A stretch of DNA of 64,000 nt from an uncultured Alphaproteobacteria bacterium. GTDB taxonomy: Bacteria > Pseudomonadota > Alphaproteobacteria > Rhodobacterales > Rhodobacteraceae. This document shows positions 30,210-39,759 of the stretch, one piece after another. Positions within the stretch are counted from its first letter, which is position 1, and each line of letters begins with the position of its first letter. Location: assembly GCA_902584635.1 (NCBI GenBank), contig CACIAQ010000003.1:28882-92881 (forward strand), written 5' to 3'. The position numbers were made by a program, and so were the translations under genes. Below the pieces are notes generated by a model. That model ran no database searches and was not told where the DNA came from. It saw only the letters and a list, made by a program, of their open reading frames with translations.

Positions 30210-31900
30210 AAAAGAATAATTCCTAAAACTACTAGTAGCACAATAGCAATGAATAGAACCATAGTACCTGAGGTAAGTATTCTTGTCATAACACCTTCCG
30301 GCCCAGATACCCGATATACTTTATCTAAAAACAACTGCAAAGATTTGTTGAAAAGTTTTAATCCTTTTTGTTCTACTATCTCGAGAAATAATAAAAGCTT
30401 AAGTATGAAAAAGGGTAGAAACACGCGATAGGTCCAATCAAAATCAAGATTTATTGAGCGTGTCTCAGAAGGCAGTTGCCTAAGTTTGCTCAAAATAATG
30501 AAAGCTAAAATAGCAAAACACAATAGTTGCAACTGCGTTAAAATGTGTTCAAACGTATATGGATTATATTTAACTTCAAAAGGCATAAGTGCGTACAAAT
30601 TGTTTGGAAACACCCCTATAAAGATACAAACGATTGCTGTTAACCCCATTGCAAGTAACATGTTTATAGGTGCTTCATTTGGTCTTTTGCCTGAATCATG
30701 ATGAAAAAAAGTAAAATAGGGAACTTTTATCCCAGAATGAGATAAAACACCAGCTGACGCAAAAACAAGAATTAACCAAATAAATTGATAGTGTTCTTTT
30801 CCTGCTCCACTCATAATAAGCGATTTACTGACAAATCCAGAAAATAGGGGGAAAGCCGATATCGATGCCGCTCCAATAAGGCAAAAGATTGCTGTTAGAG
30901 GCATAGTCCTGTATAAACCTCCTAACTCCGATGCTCTTGAAGTACCCGTTCTAAAAAGAACGGCACCAACACTCATAAAGAGTAGAGCTTTATACAAAAT
31001 ATGAGAGAAGGCGTGCGCCGCAGTGCCATTTAGGGCTAACTCCGTTCCTATACCTACACCAACAACCATAAAACCAAGTTGATTATTGAGGCTGTATGCT
31101 AATACCTTTCTCAAATCATTCTCTACCTCTGCAAAGAAAATAGGAAATACGGTCATAGCAGCGCCAATATAAATCAGAAGTTCCGTTCCTGGAAATCCTC
31201 GTGCCAACGCGTAAACTGCAAGTTTTGTGGTGAAAGCAGAAAGTATTACAGTGCCTGTTACAGTGGCAGACGGATAGCTGTCTTGGAGCCAATTATGCAA
31301 AAATGGGAAAGCACACTTTATGCCGAACGCAACAAAAATAAAAGCTGTAGCCAAACTATTTAGATCCATTTTTATAAAAGATATTGATCCAGTCTCAAAA
31401 TAAAAAAGAGCAACCCCAAAAAGCAAAACAACTCCTGATAAAACTTGAATAATAAGATACCGCATTCCAGAGTGGTAAGCGCCTTCGGTTTTTCGAGCCC
31501 AAATCAAGAAAACAGATGATATAGCTGTAAGCTCCCAATAAACAAAAAGCGTTATAAGGTCCCCGGCGAAAACAGCTCCTATAGCTGCTCCTGAATAAAT
31601 AAGAGCTATAAAGGGCTGAGTACTTTCTCGAAGATGGAATGCGAATAAATTTCCTAAAAAAGCAGCTATACAAAAAATAATTCCAAATACGGTCGAAAGC
31701 TTATCTACTCTCATAAAGTTCAGTTTATGGTCCAAAAATTGGACCTTAAATCCCTCATCCCAGTCCCCATTAAGTAAAACTAATAGTGCTATCACAGGGA
31801 CTACGCAGACGAATGAAGACTTAAAAACCCCTTTGGGTATAAAGATTGATACTAGTCCTCCTATCAAAAAGTAAAATGGGAGAGGAAGTGTTGCTAACAT
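30206..31900 (-). CDS. Mrp-type antiporter, MrpD/NuoN-like subunit (third copy)
   Basis: Polytopic proton-channel subunit (564 aa) of the NADH dehydrogenase ND2/4/5 superfamily. The central motif FGIKCAFPFLHNWLQDSYPSATVTGTV with the lysine used in proton transfer, and AHAFSHILYKALLFMSVG, identify the antiporter-like type. It is the last gene of the operon and longer than the other two MrpD-like proteins because of an extra C-terminal hydrophobic part. Starts immediately after the small membrane gene (stop and ATG abut). Confidence 0.85.
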   Translation of the reverse strand: MLATLPLPFYFLIGGLVSIFIPKGVFKSSFVCVVPVIALLVLLNGDWDEGFKVQFLDHKLNFMRVDKLSTVFGIIFCIAAFLGNLFAFHLRESTQPFIALIYSGAAIGAVFAGDLITLFVYWELTAISSVFLIWARKTEGAYHSGMRYLIIQVLSGVVLLFGVALFYFETGSISFIKMDLNSLATAFIFVAFGIKCAFPFLHNWLQDSYPSATVTGTVILSAFTTKLAVYALARGFPGTELLIYIGAAMTVFPIFFAEVENDLRKVLAYSLNNQLGFMVVGVGIGTELALNGTAAHAFSHILYKALLFMSVGAVLFRTGTSRASELGGLYRTMPLTAIFCLIGAASISAFPLFSGFVSKSLIMSGAGKEHYQFIWLILVFASAGVLSHSGIKVPYFTFFHHDSGKRPNEAPINMLLAMGLTAIVCIFIGVFPNNLYALMPFEVKYNPYTFEHILTQLQLLCFAILAFIILSKLRQLPSETRSINLDFDWTYRVFLPFFILKLLLFLEIVEQKGLKLFNKSLQLFLDKVYRVSGPEGVMTRILTSGTMVLFIAIVLLVVLGIILF

Positions 31901-32191
31901 TTACTTTTCCTCCATGCCTGGATAATCTTCACTGTCCACTGCTTTTTTGGCATAGAAATTTTCTGGTCTACCCAAAAGTAACCTTAGTAATCGTGATCCA
32001 AATATTATAATTGAAAACATTATAAAACCATAAATGCTATAAAAATTATAAGTACTCTCAATTTCAAAATAGACATATCTCTTAACAAAAAAATCTGTCA
32101 AGAATAAGCAAAAACACAGAATAAAGAATGCAACCAGTAGAGCTCGAAGTCGGCTAGCTTTCTCAAAAAATATTAATGGGTTAAATTTCAT
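31901..32191 (-). CDS. small membrane protein within the Mrp operon
   Basis: 96 aa with two predicted membrane helices (LRALLVAFFILCFCLFLTDFF and FYSIYGFIMFSIIIFG) and a charged C-terminus. No family recognised with certainty. It lies between two MrpD-like genes with 8 bases and 0 bases spacing, so it is very likely an accessory subunit or assembly factor of this antiporter. Confidence 0.75.
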   Translation of the reverse strand: MKFNPLIFFEKASRLRALLVAFFILCFCLFLTDFFVKRYVYFEIESTYNFYSIYGFIMFSIIIFGSRLLRLLLGRPENFYAKKAVDSEDYPGMEEK

Positions 32192-32199
32192 TTACCTAC

Positions 32200-33663
32200 C
32201 TAGCTCACTAAACCATAATTAATCATAAAATCTCTTATATAGCCAACGTAAAAAAACAAAAGGAATGAGATACTAGCTGTTATTGCGGGCGGTAGCCAAA
32301 CAAGTGCGCTCGGTTCTTTGAAACTTTTGATTTCGGTCTGGACTGTAGGGTTAAGATAAAAGCCCTTTGCAATTAATGGCAAAAGATAAGCGATATTCAA
32401 GAGGGAACTTGTTAATAGGACTAAAACCACAAATTGTTTGTCTGCCTCAAGAGATGCCAATATTAAAAACCATTTTGCCCAGGACCCACCGATCGGAGGA
32501 AGCCCTATTATAGATATGGCACCTATAAGAAAACTTAAAAACGTAATTGGCATCACCGTTCCCAATCCCTGCATATCACTTATATTTGTTTTCTTGGTTG
32601 CTACATAAATAGAACCGGCGCACATAAATAAAGTGATTTTCCCAAACGCATGGGTGACTATTTGTAGAGCTCCACCTAAAACGCCCAGACTATTCGCAAG
32701 AGAGAAAGCAAGCACAACATAAGCCAATTGACTTATTGTAGAATAAGCCAGTCGAGCTTTTAAATTATCTTTAGTCATAGCTATCAGAGAAGCAAATAAA
32801 ATTGAAAAACAAGCTACCCAGGTTAGCCAATCTGTTGCCCCAGATACTGACAAACTCTCAACCCCAAATATGTAAACACCTACTTTAAGAACTGTAAAAA
32901 CTCCCGCTTTAACCACAGCAACAGCATGCAGCAAAGCACTAACAGGTGTGGGCGCGACCATTGCAGCGGGTAGCCACCTATGGAACGGAAATAAAGCTGC
33001 TTTCCCGATCCCAAAAGCAAATAAACCGACAAGAAATGTTAATTCTAGTGATCCAAAGGAGCCATTTAATATTCCACCTTTTACAAAATCCAACGTACCA
33101 ACAGAAAAATAAATCCAAATTATTCCTAGCAACTGGAGACCAATTGACGTTCCTAATAGTATTGATAGGTAAACTCTTGCCCCTCTCAATGCTTCAGTCG
33201 AACCCTTATGGGCAACTAATGGAAAAGTAATTAGAGTAAGTATTTCATAGAATAGAAATAAGGTGAAAAGATTACCTGAGAATGAGATCCCCATAACACT
33301 GGCTATTGACACAGAAAAAAAGAAAAAGAACCTCGAATGGTTTTTCTCCTTTGCTCCTCTCATATATCCAATCGCGTAAATATGAGTCAGTATCCAAAGC
33401 CCTGAGGCCAACAATGAAAATATAATACCTAGAGGCTCAATATGAAAGGAAATATCAATCCCTGGCATTATAGTTGACAGCTTATATTGTGTTGCCTGTC
33501 CATCAAAGCCGAGAAAAATGTTTACACTAAAATAAAACGTTATCAGTGCGCTTAACAAAGTAACAGTATCCCTGACGTTTGGTTTTTTATTAAGAATTAA
33601 ATTTAACCCGCCTGCTAATGCCGGAGTAAAAACTGTTAAAAATATCAAAAACTCTACCGGCAT
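32200..33663 (-). CDS. Mrp-type antiporter, MrpD-like subunit (second copy)
   Basis: About 487 aa, 13-14 membrane helices, antiporter-like ND2/4/5 family. Signature segment FGIGKAALFPFHRWLPAAMVAPTPVSALLHAVAVVKAGVF with conserved lysines and histidine; DNLKARLAYSTISQLAYV follows. The ATG at 33663 has an AGGG ribosome site; the track start (GTG 33672) is three codons earlier. Confidence 0.88.
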   Translation of the reverse strand: MPVEFLIFLTVFTPALAGGLNLILNKKPNVRDTVTLLSALITFYFSVNIFLGFDGQATQYKLSTIMPGIDISFHIEPLGIIFSLLASGLWILTHIYAIGYMRGAKEKNHSRFFFFFSVSIASVMGISFSGNLFTLFLFYEILTLITFPLVAHKGSTEALRGARVYLSILLGTSIGLQLLGIIWIYFSVGTLDFVKGGILNGSFGSLELTFLVGLFAFGIGKAALFPFHRWLPAAMVAPTPVSALLHAVAVVKAGVFTVLKVGVYIFGVESLSVSGATDWLTWVACFSILFASLIAMTKDNLKARLAYSTISQLAYVVLAFSLANSLGVLGGALQIVTHAFGKITLFMCAGSIYVATKKTNISDMQGLGTVMPITFLSFLIGAISIIGLPPIGGSWAKWFLILASLEADKQFVVLVLLTSSLLNIAYLLPLIAKGFYLNPTVQTEIKSFKEPSALVWLPPAITASISFLLFFYVGYIRDFMINYGLVS

Positions 33664-33673
33664 AAAATACACC

Positions 33674-35173
33674 CTACTTAAAAAGAATTTCTGTGGCCAT
33701 GTTAGCTACATCCACAGTTAAACTAGTATTAATACCTAGAAAAATACAAAATAAAGCGAGTATCCATATAGGCATTAATATAAGAGCTCCTACTTCACTG
33801 TAAGACTCTGAACTATCTGAAAAGTATAAAACTTCAATTATCTTCCAAATATAGATAACTGCGAAGAGCGACGATGCGATAATGAGAACTGCTACTAACC
33901 AATACCCGGTTTCAAGTGCTGCTTCTAAAAGTAGCCATTTGCTAATAAAACCAGCCGTACCAGGCACGCCAATCAAGCTTAACCCCCCAATTACGAAAGC
34001 ACCTGAGGTAAACGGCATAGATTTTCCCAGACCTCTCAAACTTTTAATATATACATTTTTTGTATTAAGCATAAAAGCACCTAGCGACATAAATAGTGCT
34101 GCTTTAGTGAATCCATGATTAACCATATGCACTAATGAAGATGCAAGACCTTTTTGACTCATTAACGATAATCCAAGGAGCATATATCCTATTTGTGCCA
34201 GGCTAGAATAAGCGAGTAGCTTCTTCAAGTTCTGTTTGAAAATGGCAATGACTGATGCCGCAATCATTGCGATTACTGCAAGAGGCATTAAAAGGAGAAA
34301 AAAGAGCTCATTGACAAAGTTATCTTCATAATTGAACACAGAAAATACAAATCGGATTAGAACATAAAGTGCAACTTTGGTCGCAGTTGCAGCCAAAAAG
34401 CAGGTAACTACTGTAGGTGCAAAGGTATAAGCGTTAGGCAACCAAACATGAAGAGGAACCATAGCAAGCTTAAGTCCCATCCCTACAACAATAAAGGCGA
34501 ATCCCGCTTGAATAGTTCTGTTATCACCTAATTGGCTAACTCTTTCCGCGATGTCGATCATATTTAGAGATCCAGTCGCCATGTATATATACCCAATGCC
34601 AATTACAAAAAAAGTTGCACCAATAGTGCCCATTATTAGATAATTAAAGGACGCGGAGAGTGCCCTTCTATCAAGAAAGGCCCCCTGCGCTACCAAAACA
34701 TAGGTGGACAAACTTGAAATCTCTAAAAAGACAAAAACGTTAAAAATATCTGCTGTTGCTACTACACCTAACAAACCGGTAAGGCATAAAAGAAAGCAGG
34801 AGTAGAACAAAGTATGTTTTTCTTCAGGAATTTCTGCGTAAAGTGAAGAATACGAAAAGATCAGAACAATTGCACTTATAATCGATATGAGGAATAATAA
34901 TATAGCGTTGGCTGCGTCTATTCTGTATTCAATTCCGATTGGTGGTATCCATCCGCCAAGGTAATAGGTGAGAACGCTGCCGTCACTAACAGCTTGTACC
35001 AGTAAGATTGATATAAATAGACACGCTAAAGTACCTACAAAGCTTAGCAACCAAGACAATGTCTTATTGTTAAGTACAACCAATATAGGTGCTATCAACA
35101 TTGGAGTAATCACCTGTAAAATTGGTAAATGATTAACCAACTCTAAAGTGCCCTGTTTAATTTCTGAAGCCAT
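33674..35173 (-). CDS. Mrp-type antiporter, MrpD-like subunit (first copy)
   Basis: 499-aa polytopic subunit most like canonical MrpD/MnhD: FFVIGIGYIYMATGSLNMIDI, GMGLKLAMVPLHVWLPNAYTFAPTVVTCFLAATATKVALY, KQNLKKLLAYSSLAQIGYMLLGLSL and AALFMSLGAFML. It shares a base with the mrpC stop (TAATG), so translation is coupled to mrpC, as in canonical Mrp operons. Confidence 0.9.
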   Translation of the reverse strand: MASEIKQGTLELVNHLPILQVITPMLIAPILVVLNNKTLSWLLSFVGTLACLFISILLVQAVSDGSVLTYYLGGWIPPIGIEYRIDAANAILLFLISIISAIVLIFSYSSLYAEIPEEKHTLFYSCFLLCLTGLLGVVATADIFNVFVFLEISSLSTYVLVAQGAFLDRRALSASFNYLIMGTIGATFFVIGIGYIYMATGSLNMIDIAERVSQLGDNRTIQAGFAFIVVGMGLKLAMVPLHVWLPNAYTFAPTVVTCFLAATATKVALYVLIRFVFSVFNYEDNFVNELFFLLLMPLAVIAMIAASVIAIFKQNLKKLLAYSSLAQIGYMLLGLSLMSQKGLASSLVHMVNHGFTKAALFMSLGAFMLNTKNVYIKSLRGLGKSMPFTSGAFVIGGLSLIGVPGTAGFISKWLLLEAALETGYWLVAVLIIASSLFAVIYIWKIIEVLYFSDSSESYSEVGALILMPIWILALFCIFLGINTSLTVDVANMATEILFK

Positions 35174-35598
35174 TAACTATTGGTCTCCAAGACATTATTT
35201 CTATTGTATTTCTTTAGGTCTTTTTGATCCATTTTTTGTATATCATCTTCTTCAACCGTGTCATACTCTTCTCTAATTTTTATTATTAAAGCTAAACCTA
35301 AAGCAGTAGTGGCAATACCAACAACAATTGCGGTAAGAATAAGAACATGTGGAAGCGGGTTAGAATATATAACTGCAGAATCATCAGCGGACTTATCAAG
35401 CAGAATTGGTGCCGTACCACCCTTCATTTTCCCTATTGATATATAAAACATAAAAACTGATGTTTGGAAAATATTTAATCCCACAATCTTCTTGATCAGA
35501 TTCCCTCTTGAAACAACTATAAAGAGACCCGAGAGCATGAGTATAATGAATAACCAGTAAGGCAAGTGCCCATATATGAAGCTAAAATTACTGTCCAT
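35173..35598 (-). CDS. mrpC: Na+/H+ antiporter subunit C (MrpC/NuoK-like)
   Basis: 141-aa NuoK-like protein with three membrane helices: GLFIVVSRGNLIKKIVGLNIFQTSVFMFYI and DPL/NPLPHVLILTAIVVGIATTALGLALI are the typical MrpC blocks. A charged, mostly hydrophilic C-terminal tail (REEYDTVEEDDIQKMDQKDLKKY) is longer than in many homologues. Cation/proton exchange complex subunit. Confidence 0.92.
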   Translation of the reverse strand: MDSNFSFIYGHLPYWLFIILMLSGLFIVVSRGNLIKKIVGLNIFQTSVFMFYISIGKMKGGTAPILLDKSADDSAVIYSNPLPHVLILTAIVVGIATTALGLALIIKIREEYDTVEEDDIQKMDQKDLKKYNRNNVLETNS

Positions 35599-35601
35599 GG
35601 C

Positions 35602-36042
35602 TTACCACTCTTTATCGTCTAAATGCGGAGTGCGACCAGCAAAGCTATAATAGATGGCAATCATTACAAAAGTCACTGTTATCCCAACACCCAGCTCAAC
35701 CAATATGATACCATAATGTTGCCCATGTTTTGGGTGTTCGGGGCTAATTGCGTGATAGTTTAAAAATTCAAATCCAAAGATAATTGAGAAAAAACCCGTT
35801 AGTGCGTATAGTAATACTCCCACCGCTGCCGCCTTCTGTGCAAACCAAATAGGCATGACTTTTTGTACATTCTCTAGGCCCATGACTATACCATAAAGGA
35901 TAAATGCAGCCGCGATGATAACACCGGCTTGGAAACCTCCTCCAGGAGAGTAATCTCCATGAAATTGCACATACAGTCCGAACAAAACGATAACTCCGAC
36001 CATAAATTTTGTAATAACTTTTAAAATTAAATGATGTTTCAT
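35602..36042 (-). CDS. mrpB: Na+/H+ antiporter subunit B (MrpB)
   Basis: About 146 aa with four helices and the MrpB signature GLYVQFHGDYSPGGGFQAGVIIAAAFILYGI. The track start (36078) overlaps the previous gene; ATG 36042, four bases behind that gene's stop and preceded by AGAGTGAG, is preferred and gives MKHHLILKVITKFMVG. Confidence 0.92.
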   Translation of the reverse strand: MKHHLILKVITKFMVGVIVLFGLYVQFHGDYSPGGGFQAGVIIAAAFILYGIVMGLENVQKVMPIWFAQKAAAVGVLLYALTGFFSIIFGFEFLNYHAISPEHPKHGQHYGIILVELGVGITVTFVMIAIYYSFAGRTPHLDDKEW

Positions 36043-36046
36043 AGTC

Positions 36047-36550
36047 TCACTCTTTATGTTTTCTTCCTTTGAGACCACTTAATAATAGGATGACTCCGAG
36101 ACCTGCTGTCAGTACAACCACCGTTTCGCCTAGCGTATCATATCCTCTATAACTGGCCAATATACCTGTTACGACATTTGGTATTCCCATATCTTCATAA
36201 GTGATACTCAGATACGTGGATCCAAGATGTAATTGAGCAGGTGAGTCAAAAGCTCCAAAATTCGGCATATCAAGAGTTCCATAAATTAGCAAAACACCAA
36301 CAAGGCAAACAACTACAAGTGGTAATATAATAGGTCTCTTTGTCTCTTTCTGAACACGAACCGTGAGCGCCATTGTTGCAAGCATCAAAACAGTAGACAC
36401 TCCTGCCCCGACAGCGGCTTCTGTAAAGGCGACGTCGACCGCATCCATTACCACAAAAAGCATTGCAGAGACCAAGCTAAATGCGCCTGACAACATTATT
36501 ACTGCAAACAGATGCTTTAACGTCAATGCCATAATGGCGATGGTTACCAA
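36047..36550 (-). CDS. MrpA C-terminal-like subunit (DUF4040 domain)
   Basis: Corresponds to the part that forms the C-terminal end of fused MrpA in other bacteria: AVIMLSGAFSLVSAMLFVVMDAVDVAFTEAAVGAGVSTVLM is the DUF4040 signature, followed by the GYDTLGETVVVLTAGLGVILLL segment. Here it is a separate protein. The track start (TTG) gives 167 aa, but homologues begin about 12 residues earlier, and the frame upstream (IELFIIICFFIV) is open to an ATA at 36586 that overlaps the mrpG stop as ATAG. Confidence 0.87.
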   Translation of the reverse strand: MVTIAIMALTLKHLFAVIMLSGAFSLVSAMLFVVMDAVDVAFTEAAVGAGVSTVLMLATMALTVRVQKETKRPIILPLVVVCLVGVLLIYGTLDMPNFGAFDSPAQLHLGSTYLSITYEDMGIPNVVTGILASYRGYDTLGETVVVLTAGLGVILLLSGLKGRKHKE

Positions 36551-36582
36551 AACTATGAAGAAACATATTATAATAAATAACT

Positions 36583-36897
36583 CTATTTTCTTTCCCCCTT
36601 CTTTTTTTTGTATCCAAGAGTAACAAATGCTGCATTAGCTATGGCATGCGAAGCAGTAGGTGAAGAAATAAAAATAAATATAGCTATAGCTAAAAGTTTA
36701 AAAAAGACCCATATGGTCGTGACATGGAACATCATTCCGAAAATTAAAAATAGCACGCCTCCTGTATCACTAATAGATGCGCCGTGAAGTCTTGACCAAA
36801 AATCAGGTAACCTTATTAAGCCCAAGCTTCCAGTTAAAAGCAAAAAAGATCCTAAGAGGATAAAAATCCAACTACATATTTCTATAAACAAACTCAT
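36583..36897 (-). CDS. mrpG: Na+/H+ antiporter subunit G (MrpG)
   Basis: 104 aa, three helices. The MrpG motif GLIRLPDFWSRLHGASISDTGGVLFLIFGMMFH is clear. The ATG overlaps the mrpF stop as ATGA. The basic tail KKKKGERK is in the cytoplasm by topology rules. Confidence 0.92.
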   Translation of the reverse strand: MSLFIEICSWIFILLGSFLLLTGSLGLIRLPDFWSRLHGASISDTGGVLFLIFGMMFHVTTIWVFFKLLAIAIFIFISSPTASHAIANAAFVTLGYKKKKGERK

Positions 36898-37181
36898 TGC
36901 GCTTTCTTCCTACTCAAAGCTTTTTTGTCACCAATTTCTTTATATCTAAAGAATTTGAGAATTGCTATTGTGCCAATAAAATTTAGCAGCGCATATAATA
37001 AGGCAATATCGAGAAAATCGGGTCTGCCAAATAAAAAACCAACGACGCTTATCATTAGAACAGCTAGCGTGCCAAATGCATTTAACGCTAGAACTCTGTC
37101 ATATAATGTTGGGCCTAGGAATAATCGTATGAGTACCATTATAAATGAAATAAGGATTGAGATGGTTGCTACATAAAACAT
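36894..37181 (-). CDS. mrpF: Na+/H+ antiporter subunit F (MrpF)
   Basis: 95 aa, three helices, with the MrpF core RLFLGPTLYDRVLALNAFGTLAVLMISVVGFLFGRPDFLDIALLYALLNFIGTIAILKF. Starts four bases after the mrpE stop and overlaps mrpG by four bases. Confidence 0.93.
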   Translation of the reverse strand: MFYVATISILISFIMVLIRLFLGPTLYDRVLALNAFGTLAVLMISVVGFLFGRPDFLDIALLYALLNFIGTIAILKFFRYKEIGDKKALSRKKAQ

Positions 37182-37184
37182 AAT

Positions 37185-37664
37185 TTATGAACCCTTTCTC
37201 TCGCATCTACTTACTCTCTTACCCATATCTTCTATTTCATCTTTAGTGCTACCAGAGAAATTTAGGGAGTGTACCAAAAGACTGTTTTTCTCAGTCTCAA
37301 CTGTTATAGTCCCTGGAGTAAGTGTTATAGAGTTTGCGAATATTACCTGAGCCGCTTCACTTTTAGGAGATAAGGGTACATCAAACATATTTTGTTTAAT
37401 CTTTATTTGTGGACTTAATATTGTCTTAGTCACTGCAATATTAGACTTCAATATTTCCTTTATGAGCCAAAAGCAATAAGTGACAAAGCTTAATAAATTC
37501 ATTTGGAACTTAATAGGGGTTTCATCAAATATGCGCATACGTTGTAGTATATATAAGACGATCAAAACTGATATAACACCAAAAGATAACAACAGAAAAT
37601 CAAAATGCCCTGAAAAGGAAATCCAAATCAGACCATATAAGATTGCTAATACAAAGATTTTCAA
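37185..37664 (-). CDS. mrpE: Na+/H+ antiporter subunit E (MrpE)
   Basis: 159 aa, first gene of the operon. N-terminal helices followed by FWLIKEILKSNIAVTKTILSP and the conserved LTPGTITVETEKNSLLVHSLN, the MrpE signature. The promoter should lie in the roughly 90-base AT-rich gap before kdsA, which diverges from it. Confidence 0.92.
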   Translation of the reverse strand: MKIFVLAILYGLIWISFSGHFDFLLLSFGVISVLIVLYILQRMRIFDETPIKFQMNLLSFVTYCFWLIKEILKSNIAVTKTILSPQIKIKQNMFDVPLSPKSEAAQVIFANSITLTPGTITVETEKNSLLVHSLNFSGSTKDEIEDMGKRVSRCERKGS

Positions 37665-37756
37665 AATAATTTTGACCTATTTAAAAATAAAGGAATGCCG
37701 TAAACATATATTTAAATTATTAATAATAAATAAGTAAATTAAAACAAGAGATTTAT

Positions 37757-38602
37757 ATGAATAATACTGAACTCGCTGATCATACAATTGAACTAAATGA
37801 TCTCAAAATCTCAAATAAGCACCCATTGACACTTATTTCTGGTCCATGCCAGCTTGAAAGCCTCGAGCATGCTATGATGATCGCCGAAAAATTAATAGAA
37901 ATCTGTGACCGTAATGCTATCAACTTTGTCTTTAAATCGTCATTTGACAAGGCCAACCGAACTTCACATTTATCAAAGCGTGGTCTTGGAATTGACGAAA
38001 GTCTTAAAATCTTTCAAAAATTGAAGAGCAGTCTAAATATCTCCACATTGACAGACATACACACACCCGAACAATGCGAGCTTGTAGCAAAGGAGGTTGA
38101 TATTCTGCAAATACCTGCTTTTCTATGCCGACAGACGGATTTAATTATCGCAGCAAGTAAAACAAATAAACCCGTCAATATAAAGAAGGGGCAATTTATA
38201 TCCCCCCCTGAGATGCAGCAGGTGGCTGAAAAATTCATGTCTACAGGTAACGAAAATTTACTCCTTTGTGAAAGAGGCACTACCTTTGGCTACAATGATT
38301 TGGTTTGCGACATGCGTTCCCTAGAAATTCTTAGAAAAAGTGGGTTCCCAACCATTTTAGATATTACTCATTCTATTCAACAACCAGGAGGAAAAGGATC
38401 AGAGAGTGGTGGCTCAAGAGAGTTCATTGAAACTTTAGCAAAAGCGGGTACAGCAGTTGGTATTGCGGGTGTGTTTATTGAGACCCATGAAAAACCTGAG
38501 ACAGCGCCCTCAGATGGTGCTTCTATGCTTCCTCTAGACCAATTATCAGCGTTATTAAGAAAAATCAAAGCAATTGATAATGTCGTAAAATCTTTTGACT
38601 GA
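37757..38602 (+). CDS. kdsA: 3-deoxy-8-phosphooctulonate synthase (KDO-8-P synthase)
   Basis: Condenses arabinose-5-phosphate and PEP for LPS inner-core KDO. 281 aa; motifs ISGPCQLES, FKSSFDKANRTS, DILQIPAFLCRQTDLI, NIKKGQFISPPEM, CERGTTFGYNDLV, DITHSIQQPGG and FIETHEKPETAPSDGASMLPL are all conserved. The N-terminal ~20 residues are a little longer than in E. coli. It is the last chromosomal core gene before tRNA-Gln and the cassette array. Confidence 0.96.
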   Translation: MNNTELADHTIELNDLKISNKHPLTLISGPCQLESLEHAMMIAEKLIEICDRNAINFVFKSSFDKANRTSHLSKRGLGIDESLKIFQKLKSSLNISTLTDIHTPEQCELVAKEVDILQIPAFLCRQTDLIIAASKTNKPVNIKKGQFISPPEMQQVAEKFMSTGNENLLLCERGTTFGYNDLVCDMRSLEILRKSGFPTILDITHSIQQPGGKGSESGGSREFIETLAKAGTAVGIAGVFIETHEKPETAPSDGASMLPLDQLSALLRKIKAIDNVVKSFD

Positions 38603-38655
38603 GCTACAATTAATTTTCTTGAATCATATGCACTAAGATATTAAAACAGAACTGT

Positions 38656-38730
38656 TGGGGTGTAGCCAAGCGGTAAGGCAGCGGGTTTTGATCCCGTGTA
38701 CCGTAGGTTCGAATCCTACCACCCCAGCCA
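38656..38730 (+). tRNA. tRNA-Gln (anticodon TTG), integration target of the array
   Basis: A complete 75-nt cloverleaf with encoded CCA: acceptor TGGGGTG/CACCCCA, D-arm AGCCAAGCGGTAAGGC, anticodon stem-loop GCGGG-TTTTGAT-CCCGT, T-arm GTAGG-TTCGAAT-CCTAC. Its 3' half, from the anticodon stem to CCA, is repeated nine times in the next 23 kb, each time without the 5' half. This intact copy is therefore both the functional gene and the hybrid left junction of the most recent insertion. Confidence 0.97.
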
Positions 38731-38829
38731 TTTCTTAAATGCAATAATTTACCCTTTTTATTTACCTTTACCGTTTGTTGGATTGTTCCCAGTCTACTCT
38801 TGGGGTCTTGCCAATAATCTTCCTAATAT

Positions 38830-39759
38830 CTATTGTGTCACTATTTCTCTTAATATTTTGAGTAGCCAAAGGTGCAATGGACTTTTTGCATCACGAACAT
38901 GCCTCACTGCATGAATTTGAAATTCTCCGCCTTCAATTGGCAGATCTCTATATGCAATATCAAATTTCTGGCCATTATCTTCTGCTACTCTTTTTGGCAG
39001 AGTCACGACTAGATCGGAATTTTCCAATATTGATAACGCTGGAAAAAGTGATGGAACAATTGTTTGAATGTCTATTTTTAAGCCTTGAAGATCCAAAGCA
39101 TGATCTAATAAATTTTTAATTCGCCCATAAGGGGATATTAAAAGGTGTTTTTCTTTAGCGATTTTCTCAAGAGTTAGCTTTCCTTTAAATATGCTATGAT
39201 CTTTGCGAGCAGCTAAAACATAATGTTCGCTGTGAAGTTTTTCAGCAATATAGGTTTTTCTTCCTCGTATTGGAAAATTGAAGTAGCCAATTGAAAGATC
39301 GATTTGCCCCTGGGATAATGCGTGAATTGCTCCATCGCTGTGGAGTGGGAAGGCATGTATATTGATGTTTGGACTGACTAAACGTAGCTTAGCAACAAGT
39401 TTAGGAATGATGTTGGTTAATTCATAATCAAATGCACCGATCCGCAAATCTGTTGTTGCTGAATTTGGAAAAAATTGCTCTGATCCCTCAATTGTTTGTG
39501 AAATTAAGCGGATTATATTTTCAACTTTTGGTTCTAATTCGCGTGCAAGTGCCGTTGGCTCCAATCCATGAGCACGACGCAGAAATAACGGGTCCTTAAA
39601 TAGAATTCGAAGTCGCTTTAATGCGTGGCTGACAGCTGGTTGTGTTAACCCCATTTCTTTTGCTACTGCTGTGGCCTTTTTATGCCGCATTGTTCTAAGA
39701 AAAACGAGTAGCATTGTGCTATCAATTAGTCTGATATTAATGTCATTTATATCTGTCAT
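38830..39759 (-). CDS. LysR-family transcriptional regulator
   Basis: 309 aa. N-terminal winged helix-turn-helix (LLVFLRTMRHKKATAVAKEMGLTQPAVSHALKRLRILFKDPLFLRRAHGL) and a C-terminal periplasmic-binding-like effector domain (LRIGAFDYELTNIIPKLVAKLR). It diverges from the ABC transporter operon across a 149-base gap, the usual arrangement for a LysR regulator and its target. Effector unknown. Confidence 0.9.
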   Translation of the reverse strand: MTDINDINIRLIDSTMLLVFLRTMRHKKATAVAKEMGLTQPAVSHALKRLRILFKDPLFLRRAHGLEPTALARELEPKVENIIRLISQTIEGSEQFFPNSATTDLRIGAFDYELTNIIPKLVAKLRLVSPNINIHAFPLHSDGAIHALSQGQIDLSIGYFNFPIRGRKTYIAEKLHSEHYVLAARKDHSIFKGKLTLEKIAKEKHLLISPYGRIKNLLDHALDLQGLKIDIQTIVPSLFPALSILENSDLVVTLPKRVAEDNGQKFDIAYRDLPIEGGEFQIHAVRHVRDAKSPLHLWLLKILREIVTQ

